Below are positions 1 to 7,041 of a stretch of 11,511 bases of DNA, piece by piece. Made by a program: the position numbers and the translations under genes. The stretch's first letter is position 1; every line of letters begins with the position of its first letter. Below the pieces are notes generated by a model. That model did no database searches and had not been told where the DNA came from. It saw only the letters and a list, made by a program, of their open reading frames with translations. The stretch lies in the NCBI GenBank assembly GCA_016200725.1, contig JACQEE010000252.1, forward strand, positions 1 through 11,511, read 5' to 3'. This stretch comes from Chloroflexota bacterium (lineage in GTDB: Bacteria > Chloroflexota > Dehalococcoidia > SHYB01).

Positions 1-1760
1 CGGTTTCCGGCTTCCTAATCGTCGCGCTCAGCCTGCTGGGCGTGACGGTCATGTACTACGCCTTCGATGGAAACAACAACCCTGACCTCGCTCCTTTCCT
101 GATCGTCGGCTTCGGCTTCGGCGCCTCCTTCGTGGCACTCTTCTCCCAGTTAGGCGGCGGTATCTATACCAAGGCTGCCGACATGGGAGCCGATCTCGTC
201 GGCAAAGTAGAGAAGGGCATCCCCGAAGACGACGCGCGTAACCCGGCCGTCATCGCAGACCTGGTGGGCGACAACGTCGGCGACTGCGCAGGCCGCGGCG
301 CCGACCTCTTCGAGTCCACCGCTGCCGAGAACATCGGCGCGATGATTCTGGGCGTCATCATTTACCTGGCGGTCAAAAACGTGCCGGGCATACCGCACCC
401 CGAATATTGGGTACTCTTCCCGCTCGTGGTCCGCTCCTTCGGCATCTTTGCGACTGCCCTCGGAGTCATGACCGTCGGCTCGAATATCCCCTTCTTCAAA
501 ACGAAGGAGGAGAGCGACCCGATGATGTCCCTGAACAAGGGCTTCGGCCTTGCCGTTGTGCTAAGCATTGGCTTCCTTGCACTCTCCTGCAATGTCATGC
601 TGGGCGACGGTGGCGTGAAGTGGGGCTACTACTTCCTCGCTGGCATCGTGGGCATTATCACCAGTGTCGTCTTCGTCTTCATCACGCAGTACTACACCGA
701 GTTCAAGTACAGGCCGGTCAAGGACAACGCCGAAGGCTCGCGGACCGGTCCAGCAACGAACGCGGTCAATGGCATCGCGGTTGGCTTTGAATCCACCTTC
801 TTCACCGCGCTGGTCATCGGCCTTGCGCTTGGCATCTCCTTCTGGCTTGGCAAGCACGCCTTCCATGGCACAGGCATCCCCATCTCCGATACGCGTGCCG
901 GTCTGTTCGGCACCGCTGTCGCCACGATGGGCATGCTCATGACCGCCGCCTACATCCTGGCGATGGACACCTTCGGACCGATCACCGATAACGCCAACGG
1001 CGTAATCGAGATGTCGGGCAATCCCGGCGAAGCGCGCCGGGTCACGGACCGCCTCGACGCCGTCGGCAACACGACCAAGGCGCTCACCAAGGGTTACGCG
1101 GTCGGATCAGCCGGTCTCGCCGCCTTCTTACTGTTCTTCGCCTACATCGACGAGGTAACGAAGTCACAGCCAGGCTTCGGGGCAATCGACCTCACACACG
1201 TGAAAGTCTTCGTCGCCGCGTTCATGGGCGCGATGTTAGCCTTCCTCTTCAGCTCCCTCGCCATCCGCGCTGTTGCCAAGACAGCCGGCGCCGTCATTCA
1301 AGAGGTACGAAGACAGTTCCGGGAGAACCCAGGACTCATGGAGGGCAAGGTCCGCCCCGACTACGCCAGGTGCGTGGACATCACAGCCAAGGCCGGTCTG
1401 AGAGAGATGATTCTTCCCGGCGTTGTCGCCATCGCTCTACCGATCATCGTCGGCGTACTCGGGGGGGCTGAAGCGGCTGGTGGCTTCCTCATGGTTGGCA
1501 CCATCAGCGGCCTGCTCCTCGCCACGGTACTGAACAACTCTGGCGGCGCCTGGGACAATGCCAAGAAGTTCATCGAATCGGGCGGGATGAAGGACGACCA
1601 GGGCAATGTCGTCAAGAAAGGCAGCGAGATTCACGCCGCAGCCGTCGTCGGCGACACCATTGGCGACCCCTTCAAGGACACCGCAGGCCCATCACTGCAC
1701 GTCCTGGTCAAGCTGTTGAGCACAATCACCCTCGTACTGGCGCCGGTCTTCATCCGGTAA
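1..1760 (+). CDS. hppA: Membrane-bound proton-translocating pyrophosphatase (5'-truncated)
   Basis: Integral membrane pump that hydrolyses pyrophosphate and drives ions across the membrane. The frame is open from base 3 (585 codons remain), so the N-terminal roughly 100 residues lie outside the window; the GTG at 42 is an internal codon, because a hydrophobic stretch continues upstream of it. Family signatures seen: GADLVGKVEKGIPEDD (from about 189), DNVGDCAGRGADLFES (from about 270), NNSGGAWDNAKKFIE (from about 1533) and GDTIGDPFKDTAGPS near the C-terminus. The motif GNTTKA has Lys at 1077-1079; Lys here, in place of Ala, is the known mark of the K+-independent, H+-pumping subclass. Many hydrophobic helices alternate with these charged catalytic loops. 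A strong terminator follows at once. It may act together with the PPi-type phosphofructokinase at 5819. Identification is very secure; ion specificity is inferred from family knowledge. Confidence 0.97.
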   Translation, partial: VSGFLIVALSLLGVTVMYYAFDGNNNPDLAPFLIVGFGFGASFVALFSQLGGGIYTKAADMGADLVGKVEKGIPEDDARNPAVIADLVGDNVGDCAGRGADLFESTAAENIGAMILGVIIYLAVKNVPGIPHPEYWVLFPLVVRSFGIFATALGVMTVGSNIPFFKTKEESDPMMSLNKGFGLAVVLSIGFLALSCNVMLGDGGVKWGYYFLAGIVGIITSVVFVFITQYYTEFKYRPVKDNAEGSRTGPATNAVNGIAVGFESTFFTALVIGLALGISFWLGKHAFHGTGIPISDTRAGLFGTAVATMGMLMTAAYILAMDTFGPITDNANGVIEMSGNPGEARRVTDRLDAVGNTTKALTKGYAVGSAGLAAFLLFFAYIDEVTKSQPGFGAIDLTHVKVFVAAFMGAMLAFLFSSLAIRAVAKTAGAVIQEVRRQFRENPGLMEGKVRPDYARCVDITAKAGLREMILPGVVAIALPIIVGVLGGAEAAGGFLMVGTISGLLLATVLNNSGGAWDNAKKFIESGGMKDDQGNVVKKGSEIHAAAVVGDTIGDPFKDTAGPSLHVLVKLLSTITLVLAPVFIR

Positions 1761-1777
1761 AGTAATGGTCAGGCATC

Positions 1778-1814
1778 AAAAGAGCCGGTGAGGTAACCTG
1801 ACCGGCTCTTTTTT
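1778..1814 (+). terminator. Rho-independent terminator after hppA
   Basis: A perfect 12-bp inverted repeat, AAAAGAGCCGGT at 1778-1789 and ACCGGCTCTTTT at 1801-1812, encloses an 11-base loop. The T run covers 1809-1814. It starts 17 bases after the hppA stop. The A run on the left arm gives Ts on the minus strand, so it may also end transcription from the convergent gene whose stop is at 1836. Confidence 0.93.
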
Positions 1815-1835
1815 CGCCACTGCATCTATCGCCAG

Positions 1836-2918
1836 TCACGACTTGGGGATGCGCACCTCTCGGGTGATGGCATTGCCGCCGTAGTAGCCCCACCCAGGGC
1901 AGCACGCCGCGAAGTAGCTCCGTCCGCCCGCGACGACTATATGGATATCGTCCGGCGACAGCGTGATCGGCACGTCCTGCTCTGGATCGTCAAAGTTGAT
2001 CCACGGTGCGTGCTTGCGCACCTGCTCCTCGATGCCTTTTGAGAACGCCGAGCGGCTGAACTGCTTGGCCTTGTTACGGGCCCGAGCCCAGACAGCCTGC
2101 TTTACATCGCGTTTGCTCCAACCTTCGCGATAAAACAACGCGGCCTGAAGTGGATTGAGCACCAGAAGTGTCTCGCCGAAGTGACGGACGTTGTTGTTAC
2201 CCAATGCGCCCATCGTCGCGGCGATAGGCCGCAGCAGCTCCTCGAGCCCGTCGGGGACCGGCGCGCCGCCGATGCTGTGCGGAGCCTCGCAGTGAAAGAC
2301 CGTCACCGCGCTCACCTCCCGCGGCAAACCTCGCTCGACATGGAGCGGTTCCCACGGGCTACCATCCTCGTCCTCGGCGATGCAGAAACTCCAGTTGCCT
2401 GGGTGGTCCATACATGCTTTGTCCACTTCACCCGGCGGGTTCTGACCCAGATTCCACAGGATGAGTTGGACAGCGCGTCCCACTGTGCCGTTCGCCCGCG
2501 AGCCGCTGCCGAAGACGCCGTCGCCGTACATGAAGCCAAGTTGCTTGATGACTGGCCCGTTCACGATGAGGAGCGGCTCGCCCCCATGCGTCGTGGTCTG
2601 CACTCCGTTGAGGTTGAATGAGGGATCGAGCATGGCGTCCACCGCGGCGATGACTACTGGGAAATATTCTGGCTTGCAGCCAGCCATGACTGCGTTTACA
2701 GCAAGTTTCTCGATAGTCGCTAGTCCGCCGAAGGGCGGCACCGCGCCCAGCGTCTCGAGCGCATCGCGGCCAGAGTAGCGCACCATCTCCTCGACTTTGG
2801 CCTCGGTCGGCGGAACGATTGCGAGGCCGTCTGTCCAGCCGCGCTCAAAAAACATCTCCACCGCGGCGTGGTAGTCGGGCACATCGATAGCTTCAGCGCG
2901 CTCCACCCCGCTAGTCAC
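1836..2918 (-). CDS. Conserved protein of unknown function, partner of the UGSC selenoprotein
   Basis: Soluble-looking 360-residue protein; no signal peptide or membrane segment is evident. I start it at GTG 2918, because AAGGG at 2930-2926 sits 7 bases upstream and the preceding UGSC gene stops one base before it. The same frame is open back to 3062, but that part overlaps the UGSC gene and looks like out-of-frame translation. Visible motifs: GWTDGLAIVPPTE (residues 27-39), AVNAVMAGCKPEYFPVV (73-89, Cys81), NGVQTTTHGGEPLLIVNGP, then CMDHPGNWSFCIAEDEDGSP (169-188) with WEPLHVERG after it. I recognise this as a widespread family, recalled as uncharacterised, with the GWTDGLPxVPPT and MAGCxPEYxPV signatures. 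Cys81, Cys169 and Cys179 are candidates for redox or metal roles. Tight coupling to a selenoprotein suggests the two work together; the reaction is unknown. Confidence 0.85.
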   Translation of the reverse strand: MTSGVERAEAIDVPDYHAAVEMFFERGWTDGLAIVPPTEAKVEEMVRYSGRDALETLGAVPPFGGLATIEKLAVNAVMAGCKPEYFPVVIAAVDAMLDPSFNLNGVQTTTHGGEPLLIVNGPVIKQLGFMYGDGVFGSGSRANGTVGRAVQLILWNLGQNPPGEVDKACMDHPGNWSFCIAEDEDGSPWEPLHVERGLPREVSAVTVFHCEAPHSIGGAPVPDGLEELLRPIAATMGALGNNNVRHFGETLLVLNPLQAALFYREGWSKRDVKQAVWARARNKAKQFSRSAFSKGIEEQVRKHAPWINFDDPEQDVPITLSPDDIHIVVAGGRSYFAACCPGWGYYGGNAITREVRIPKS

Positions 2919-2919
2919 G

Positions 2920-3453
2920 CTACGGCCCTTCCTGCGATGGCTGCGTGCGCAGCAGCGCCACGATCTGCGGTGCGTCCAATTCGGCGCGATAGCGCACATC
3001 GGCTTCGGTCGCTCCTGGTTCCTGATGCGGGATGACAAGCATCCGCAGGTCTGGGACTCCATGGAGTTTCAATTGCGTACGCGCCGCTTTTTCGAACGTG
3101 TCCCAAACGATAGTGGCGGTCGGCGTTCCCTGCCTGGCGAGTCGTGATGAGTCGTGCATACAGCCCGACGTACACGACCCTCAGAGAGCCACACCCACAA
3201 TAACTGCGTCGCACTCGTGAGCGAGTTGCTCGATGACCGAGAGGGGCGCAGGGGCCCCGCCGTTCGTCTTCGTCCAGTAGATGACCTTCGCAGGCTCGGC
3301 TGCCTGCTGCAGCGTCGCCGCGAGATGTGGCAAATAGGCGCCGGAGAGGCCGTCGTCGATGATGCCAATCACTTCGCCGGAGACGCGCACCGCTTGGCGA
3401 TGCTGCTGCCCCTCAACCGCTGGCCGCTGCCCGACCGGGCTCAAGACGCGCAT
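2920..3453 (-). CDS. UGSC-family selenoprotein (TGA read as selenocysteine at codon 91)
   Basis: A 177-residue protein if the in-frame TGA at 3183-3181 is read as selenocysteine. The N-terminal part (1-90) contains a GIIDDG segment at 30-35 and ends in DAVIVGVAL. The TGA follows, then GSCTSGCMHDSSRLARQGTP, and the frame runs on to TAG at 2922-2920. The U-G-S-C motif, followed by T and a nearby HDS, is the signature after which the UGSC (seleno)protein family is named; Cys-containing relatives have CGSC. Here Sec91, Cys94 and Cys98 lie close together, suggesting a redox or selenolate active site; the reaction is not established. ATG 3453 is chosen because GGGGG lies 5 bases upstream; a TTG at 3465 is possible. 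A hairpin begins at the TGA (3183-3145). The downstream partner gene starts one base after this stop. A caller treating TGA as stop would give two fragments. Confidence 0.88.
3145..3183 (-). promoter_or_regulatory. Putative bacterial SECIS hairpin in the UGSC gene
   Basis: Read on the minus strand, the RNA folds from the UGA itself. GUCGUG (3178-3173) pairs perfectly with CACGAC (3156-3151). UAC pairs with GUA further in, leaving the loop GUCGGGCU (3169-3162) and a bulged UG. GG/UC and UGA/UCA extend the base, with one bulged A. The loop begins with G, as SelB-type SECIS loops usually do, but starts only 11 bases after the UGA, shorter than most known bacterial elements. Confidence 0.6.
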
Positions 3454-3527
3454 GGCTGCCCCCAATTGACCACTTCATCGCGATTCTAGGGAGTGGCACC
3501 TGTCGCGGCAACTTTGGGCAGATTGGA

Positions 3528-4877
3528 CTAGGGCCGTAGGCCAGTTGCAGTGAGTGTGCCTACGAGTTGTCCCTGCCCGACGACGCGTCGCATGATGACG
3601 ATGCCAGTGACGGACGCGGGATCGTAGCCGCAGGCGCCAGGGCCTTCAGTGCCAAGGTCGGAGGCGGTGACGCTCGCCCGCACTTTGGGTCGTCCTGAGG
3701 CATCGCGCGCGAGCACAGGCGGCTCGAGCGAGGTGACCTCGATGGCTAGGCAGCCAGTGTGCGCTTCGAGCGACATGCCGGGCATACTTGGAGAAACGAT
3801 GACCATGAGCGCGCCGTCGCGGCTGTAGGCCAGGTCGGTCTGGGTGAAACTCTCGCCGCCCAGCGCAACCGCGTCCTCACGCATGGTGAGTTTGCCGACG
3901 TAACGCCACTTCCAGGCAGGCGCTGGGCCATCAGGCTTCGTGGCGAAGAGGGCCACGAACTCGCGATCGGGGTGCTCGCCGCTCTGGTTCACGACGTAGC
4001 ACTGCACGGCAAGGTAGAGATTGTCGTTCTGGAAGAGCAAGCCAGGGTCGCTCCAAGTGCAGGCGGCGACATCCGGCGCCAACTTAGAGAGATCGGTGTC
4101 GACGTTCCACTCCTTCGGCGTCAGCGCGCCGCCCAGCACGCCCTCCCTGGCGTCGGCCAGCTGCAGGGGTGAAGCAGCCTGGCCCACTCGCAGGTGAAAG
4201 GTGTTGAACTTGAACCCGCCGACTCGCGTGAAATAACGCATCCGCACGTAGTACCAGGCCACACCCGAGGGCGTTTGCCGCGGCGCCAGCGAGACGGTCT
4301 CATTGTTGGAGTAACCGGCTTCGCCGGTCGTAGGATCATTCTCCGCCTGGGACGTCCACAGCGTGCGATCGAAGACCCATGTCGTGCCGTTGTCGTCGCT
4401 ATGGGCAAGGTGGTTGTCCACCGTGACCACAGGGAGGCGGCCAGCGAGCGTAGTGTGCGGCCACGAGTAAGCCATCCACAGACGATTGCTTGCTGAATCT
4501 TTTCTAATCGAGGGATCCGCGAAGCCCCGCGCTGGGCTTAGGTTGCCATTGGGCAGCGTAGCCGGTGCGTCGCCCTGAATGACCACTGCCGTGCATGCAG
4601 GGTTGTTCGCGGTGCAGTCGACGCTAAGACTCGGAGTGGCCGTGACCCCCGCCGTCGGAGGCGGACGTGTGGCAGTTGGTTGAGCACCCGCCGCGGGAGT
4701 GGCCGAAACGGTCGCCGCCGCGGCTGCAGTGCCCGTCGCCACGGGCCGTGTAGACAAAGCAGGCGAGGCGGGAGTAGCACTGGCGGGCGGGCTCGCCTCG
4801 GACGTGCGGGGACCAGAGGCGCAGGCCGCGACGAGCACAACCAACAGAGAAGCAACGAAGGAAAAACGGGAGTTCAC
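3528..4877 (-). CDS. Lipoprotein with Asp-box (sialidase/BNR-like) domain
   Basis: A 449-residue secreted, membrane-anchored protein. Residues 5-18 form a hydrophobic signal ending in the lipobox VAAC, with Cys19 as the lipidation site. A long Ala/Pro/Ser/Thr-rich low-complexity linker follows (about 20-85). The rest looks like a beta-propeller: an Asp-box, SDDNGTTW at 160-167, fits the S-x-D-x-G-x-T-W pattern, and there are DPSIR, WSDPGLLF and YSRDGALMVIVSP segments typical of repeated blades. Only one clear Asp-box is visible and I cannot assign catalytic residues, so it could bind rather than cleave glycans. The GTG start at 4877 lies 6 bases below a perfect TATAAT, with no ribosome-binding site, suggesting a leaderless mRNA. 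It precedes the UGSC gene on the same strand by 74 bases, so read-through into it is possible. Function beyond extracytoplasmic lipoprotein is inference. Confidence 0.82.
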   Translation of the reverse strand: MNSRFSFVASLLVVLVAACASGPRTSEASPPASATPASPALSTRPVATGTAAAAATVSATPAAGAQPTATRPPPTAGVTATPSLSVDCTANNPACTAVVIQGDAPATLPNGNLSPARGFADPSIRKDSASNRLWMAYSWPHTTLAGRLPVVTVDNHLAHSDDNGTTWVFDRTLWTSQAENDPTTGEAGYSNNETVSLAPRQTPSGVAWYYVRMRYFTRVGGFKFNTFHLRVGQAASPLQLADAREGVLGGALTPKEWNVDTDLSKLAPDVAACTWSDPGLLFQNDNLYLAVQCYVVNQSGEHPDREFVALFATKPDGPAPAWKWRYVGKLTMREDAVALGGESFTQTDLAYSRDGALMVIVSPSMPGMSLEAHTGCLAIEVTSLEPPVLARDASGRPKVRASVTASDLGTEGPGACGYDPASVTGIVIMRRVVGQGQLVGTLTATGLRP

Positions 4878-4883
4878 GGACCC

Positions 4884-4889
4884 ATTATA
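4884..4889 (-). promoter_or_regulatory. Consensus -10 box directly upstream of the lipoprotein start
   Basis: TATAAT on the minus strand (4889-4884) sits 6 bases before the GTG at 4877, so the expected +1 falls on the start codon. No good -35 hexamer is seen at 16-18 bases. It lies in the 34-base gap after the phosphatase gene, giving the lipoprotein its own promoter. Confidence 0.6.
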
Positions 4890-4911
4890 CGTACCGATCC
4901 TTGGCTTCGCC

Positions 4912-5736
4912 CTATACCTCAGCCGTTCTCCACGGCAGTCCGTTCGTGCGTTGGAGAAACTCAGCGTGCAACTGGGGGTTGCCGAGAAGGATGGTTGACG
5001 TGTGGTAGGACGTTGGCTTGCCGTTGCGGTCGGTCACGATAGCCCCGGACTCTTGCGCCATCAGGATCCCAGCGGCGATGTCCCACGGAGAGAGCAGGTG
5101 GTGGAAATAGAGCCCCAGGCGTCCGGAGGCCGCATACGCCAAGCCGAGTGCCGCCGACCCCATGACCCGTATTGTTTGCACACCCGGCCACAACTTGCTC
5201 AAGAGTTGCAGTGCATACGCGCCCATCGCGTCGCTGTAGCCCATGTCGGTGCCGATAACAGCGTCTGCCAACCGAGTTACAGGCGACACGCGCATCGGCT
5301 CGCTATTCAACGATGCGCCTTCGCCACGGACGGCCTTGAACAACTCGTCACGCAGCGGGTCGTACGTCAGGCCGAGGTAGACCTCATCGCCCCGAGCCAG
5401 CGCCATCGTCGTCGCGAAGTGCGGTACGCCGATCGAGTAGTTGCGCGTGCCGTCGAGTGGGTCGATGATCCACGTCCACTCTGCCGCGATCGCGCCGCCC
5501 TTGCCAGATTCCTCTGCCAAAATGGCGCAAGAAGGGAACTCCTCCCGCAGGCGCGACACGATGAAGCGCTCCACCTCCATATCCACGTTCGTCACGACGT
5601 CCGCGCGCCCCTTGTGCTTGATATCCAGTTGGCTGCGGAAGCGGCTGCGCAATATTCCCCCGGCTGCTTGCGTCAACTCGGAGGCAACGTCGATGGCCGG
5701 CTTGCCGCTTTCCGCGGTTGGGATGGGCGTCATCAT
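4912..5736 (-). CDS. Inositol-monophosphatase family sugar phosphatase
   Basis: A 274-residue Mg2+/Li+-sensitive-type phosphatase of the IMPase/SuhB/FBPase-like superfamily, cytoplasmic. All metal-site signatures are present: DVVTNVD (46-52), AEES with Glu75-Glu76, IDPLDGTRNY at 91-100 (Asp92, Asp95, Gly96, Thr97) and SPWDIAAG at 216-223 (Asp219). Length is normal for the family. The exact substrate (myo-inositol-1-phosphate, fructose-1,6-bisphosphate, histidinol phosphate or another) cannot be read from these motifs. It is divergent from the phosphofructokinase gene across an 82-base gap; a fructose-bisphosphatase role opposite the kinase is possible but unproven. Two adjacent ATGs open the frame (5736 and 5733) with no convincing ribosome-binding site at normal spacing; AGAAGG lies 12 bases upstream. 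A TAG at 4914-4912 ends it. Confidence 0.93.
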   Translation of the reverse strand: MMTPIPTAESGKPAIDVASELTQAAGGILRSRFRSQLDIKHKGRADVVTNVDMEVERFIVSRLREEFPSCAILAEESGKGGAIAAEWTWIIDPLDGTRNYSIGVPHFATTMALARGDEVYLGLTYDPLRDELFKAVRGEGASLNSEPMRVSPVTRLADAVIGTDMGYSDAMGAYALQLLSKLWPGVQTIRVMGSAALGLAYAASGRLGLYFHHLLSPWDIAAGILMAQESGAIVTDRNGKPTSYHTSTILLGNPQLHAEFLQRTNGLPWRTAEV

Positions 5737-5772
5737 AAGAGCGAGAGGCCTTCTGGCCGCGTGGCGTCAGCC

Positions 5773-5800
5773 AGTCTAGCACAGGGTTCCCGCGAGTCAC
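5773..5800 (-). promoter_or_regulatory. Candidate promoter of the IMPase-family gene
   Basis: On the minus strand, GTGACT (5800-5795) is followed after 16 bases by an extended -10, TGC-TAGACT, with the hexamer at 5778-5773. Each hexamer matches consensus at four of six positions. It would give a leader of about 30 bases and overlaps the control region of the divergent phosphofructokinase gene. Confidence 0.4.
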
Positions 5801-5806
5801 CCACGC

Positions 5807-5812
5807 TACAAT
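5807..5812 (+). promoter_or_regulatory. -10 box directly upstream of the phosphofructokinase start
   Basis: TACAAT (five of six to consensus) lies 6 bases before the ATG at 5819, the same geometry as at the lipoprotein gene. No ribosome-binding site is present between them, so the transcript is probably leaderless. No clear -35 is seen. Confidence 0.45.
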
Positions 5813-5818
5813 GAGTTC

Positions 5819-7021
5819 ATGGCACCCACGAGTAATCTCCTCGTTCTGCAGTCCGGCGGCCCCACTGCTGTCATCAACCGCAGCCTCGCCGGCATCGTCG
5901 AGGAGGCGCTCCGCAGGAAAGCTTTCGCCTCTATCCTCGGCGCCGTCCACGGGATGGAAGGCCTGCTCGCAGGAAACATCATCGACCTCGGCCACCAGCC
6001 CGCTTCGGTCTGGAGCGGCGTCGCACGCTCCCCCGGCGCCGCTCTTGGTTCGGCGCGACGCAAACTCAAGCCGGACGACATGGACGAGGCGCTCGCTGTG
6101 CTCCGCCGCTTCAACATCCGCTGCGTGGCAGGGCTCGGCGGCAACGACACCGCCGAGAACTCGCTGCACCTAGCGAAGGCCGCACAGCAGGCCGGCCTCG
6201 ACCTCGCCGTGGTCGGCGTGCCCAAAACGGTCGACAACGACCTTCCCGCTATGGACCATACACCGGGCTACGGCAGCGCCGCACGTTTTCTCGCTATCGC
6301 CACGATGGGCGTGGGCCGCGACGCCGAAGCGCTCGGCAAGGCCGCCCCGGTGACCGTGCTCGAGGTCATGGGCCGCAACTCCGGCTGGCTCGCCGCCGCG
6401 ACAGCCCTGGGCAAACGCGACGAACGTGACGCACCTCATGTCATAGGTATCCCTGAGCAACCTATCGACGAGGATTCCTTCATAACAGCCGTCGACAACG
6501 CGGTGTCGCGCTTTGGATATGCCGTCGCCGTCGTCGTCGAGAACGTTCGCGGCCCGAAGGGCCCGCTCGGTCAGCATGGCAAGCCCCAGTACGTCGACGA
6601 GTTCGGCCATCCCTACTACGCCAGCACTGGGGAGTACCTGGCACGCCGTCTCGCCAAGCATCTCAAGGCCCGCGTACGCTTCGAGAAGCCGGGCACCATC
6701 CAGCGCTCGTTCCTCGCCTGCGTATCGCGCACCGACGCTACAGAGGGGTTTGAGGCCGGCCGCGCCGCCGCGCGGCTCGCTGCGAGGGGCGAGAGCGGTG
6801 TGATGGTGACGCTCGAGCGCCAGTCCGACAAACCGTATCGCTGCTCGATGGGCACGACGCCACTCGAGGCTGTCGCTGCTAAAGAGCGCATACTGCCAAG
6901 CGAGTATCTCGATGCGAAGTCCGGGCTGCCGACCGCTGCCTTCGCCCGCTATGCGCTGCCGCTGCTCGGCGCCCCGCTGCCACGCCTCGAGCGCTTCCGC
7001 CCGCTGAAGCCGTCCCTATAA
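5819..7021 (+). CDS. 6-phosphofructokinase, pyrophosphate-dependent type
   Basis: A 400-residue cytoplasmic phosphofructokinase-fold enzyme that phosphorylates fructose-6-phosphate. Motifs in order: QSGGPTAVINRS (11-22), GGNDT (107-111), VPKTVDNDL (134-142), TPGYGSAARF (148-157) and EVMGRNSGWLAAAT (182-195). In ATP-dependent enzymes the second motif is GGDGS and the third has Gly in PGTIDND. Here the position after GGN is Asp110 and the third motif carries Lys136, the two residues known to favour PPi over ATP as phosphoryl donor. PPi use makes the step reversible. The GGND form with Asn is, as I recall, normal in one bacterial clade of these enzymes. The start is ATG 5819, with a -10 box 6 bases upstream. 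It ends in consecutive TAA TAG stops. The selW-like gene follows after 20 bases, and hppA in the same window suggests PPi-centred energy metabolism. Confidence 0.93.
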   Translation: MAPTSNLLVLQSGGPTAVINRSLAGIVEEALRRKAFASILGAVHGMEGLLAGNIIDLGHQPASVWSGVARSPGAALGSARRKLKPDDMDEALAVLRRFNIRCVAGLGGNDTAENSLHLAKAAQQAGLDLAVVGVPKTVDNDLPAMDHTPGYGSAARFLAIATMGVGRDAEALGKAAPVTVLEVMGRNSGWLAAATALGKRDERDAPHVIGIPEQPIDEDSFITAVDNAVSRFGYAVAVVVENVRGPKGPLGQHGKPQYVDEFGHPYYASTGEYLARRLAKHLKARVRFEKPGTIQRSFLACVSRTDATEGFEAGRAAARLAARGESGVMVTLERQSDKPYRCSMGTTPLEAVAAKERILPSEYLDAKSGLPTAAFARYALPLLGAPLPRLERFRPLKPSL

Positions 7022-7041
7022 TAGCGGCAGTAAGGAGCACG

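Noticed and set aside
2919..3062. Upstream extension of the 1836-2918 gene to a start at 3062
   Set aside because: It overlaps the well-supported UGSC frame, reads as low-quality Arg/Cys-rich sequence, and GTG 2918 has its own ribosome-binding site.
2920..3465. Two separate ORFs or a pseudogene split at the TGA
   Set aside because: The frame is intact on both sides, has a family-typical motif exactly at the TGA, and the next gene is tightly coupled, as expected for a working gene. TGA is also a normal stop elsewhere in the window, so code reassignment is unlikely.
5002..5814. 270-codon open frame on the plus strand, antisense to the phosphatase gene
   Set aside because: It is Arg/His/Gln-rich with no recognisable motif, and the opposite strand carries a complete IMPase-family gene.
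5384..6169. 261-codon minus-strand open frame spanning the phosphatase-kinase gap
   Set aside because: It overlaps two conserved genes and the divergent promoter region; no family features.
7017..7022. TATAAT overlapping the phosphofructokinase stop, as a promoter for the selW-like gene
   Set aside because: No -35-like hexamer at the proper distance and it coincides with the double stop codons; kept only as a weak possibility.
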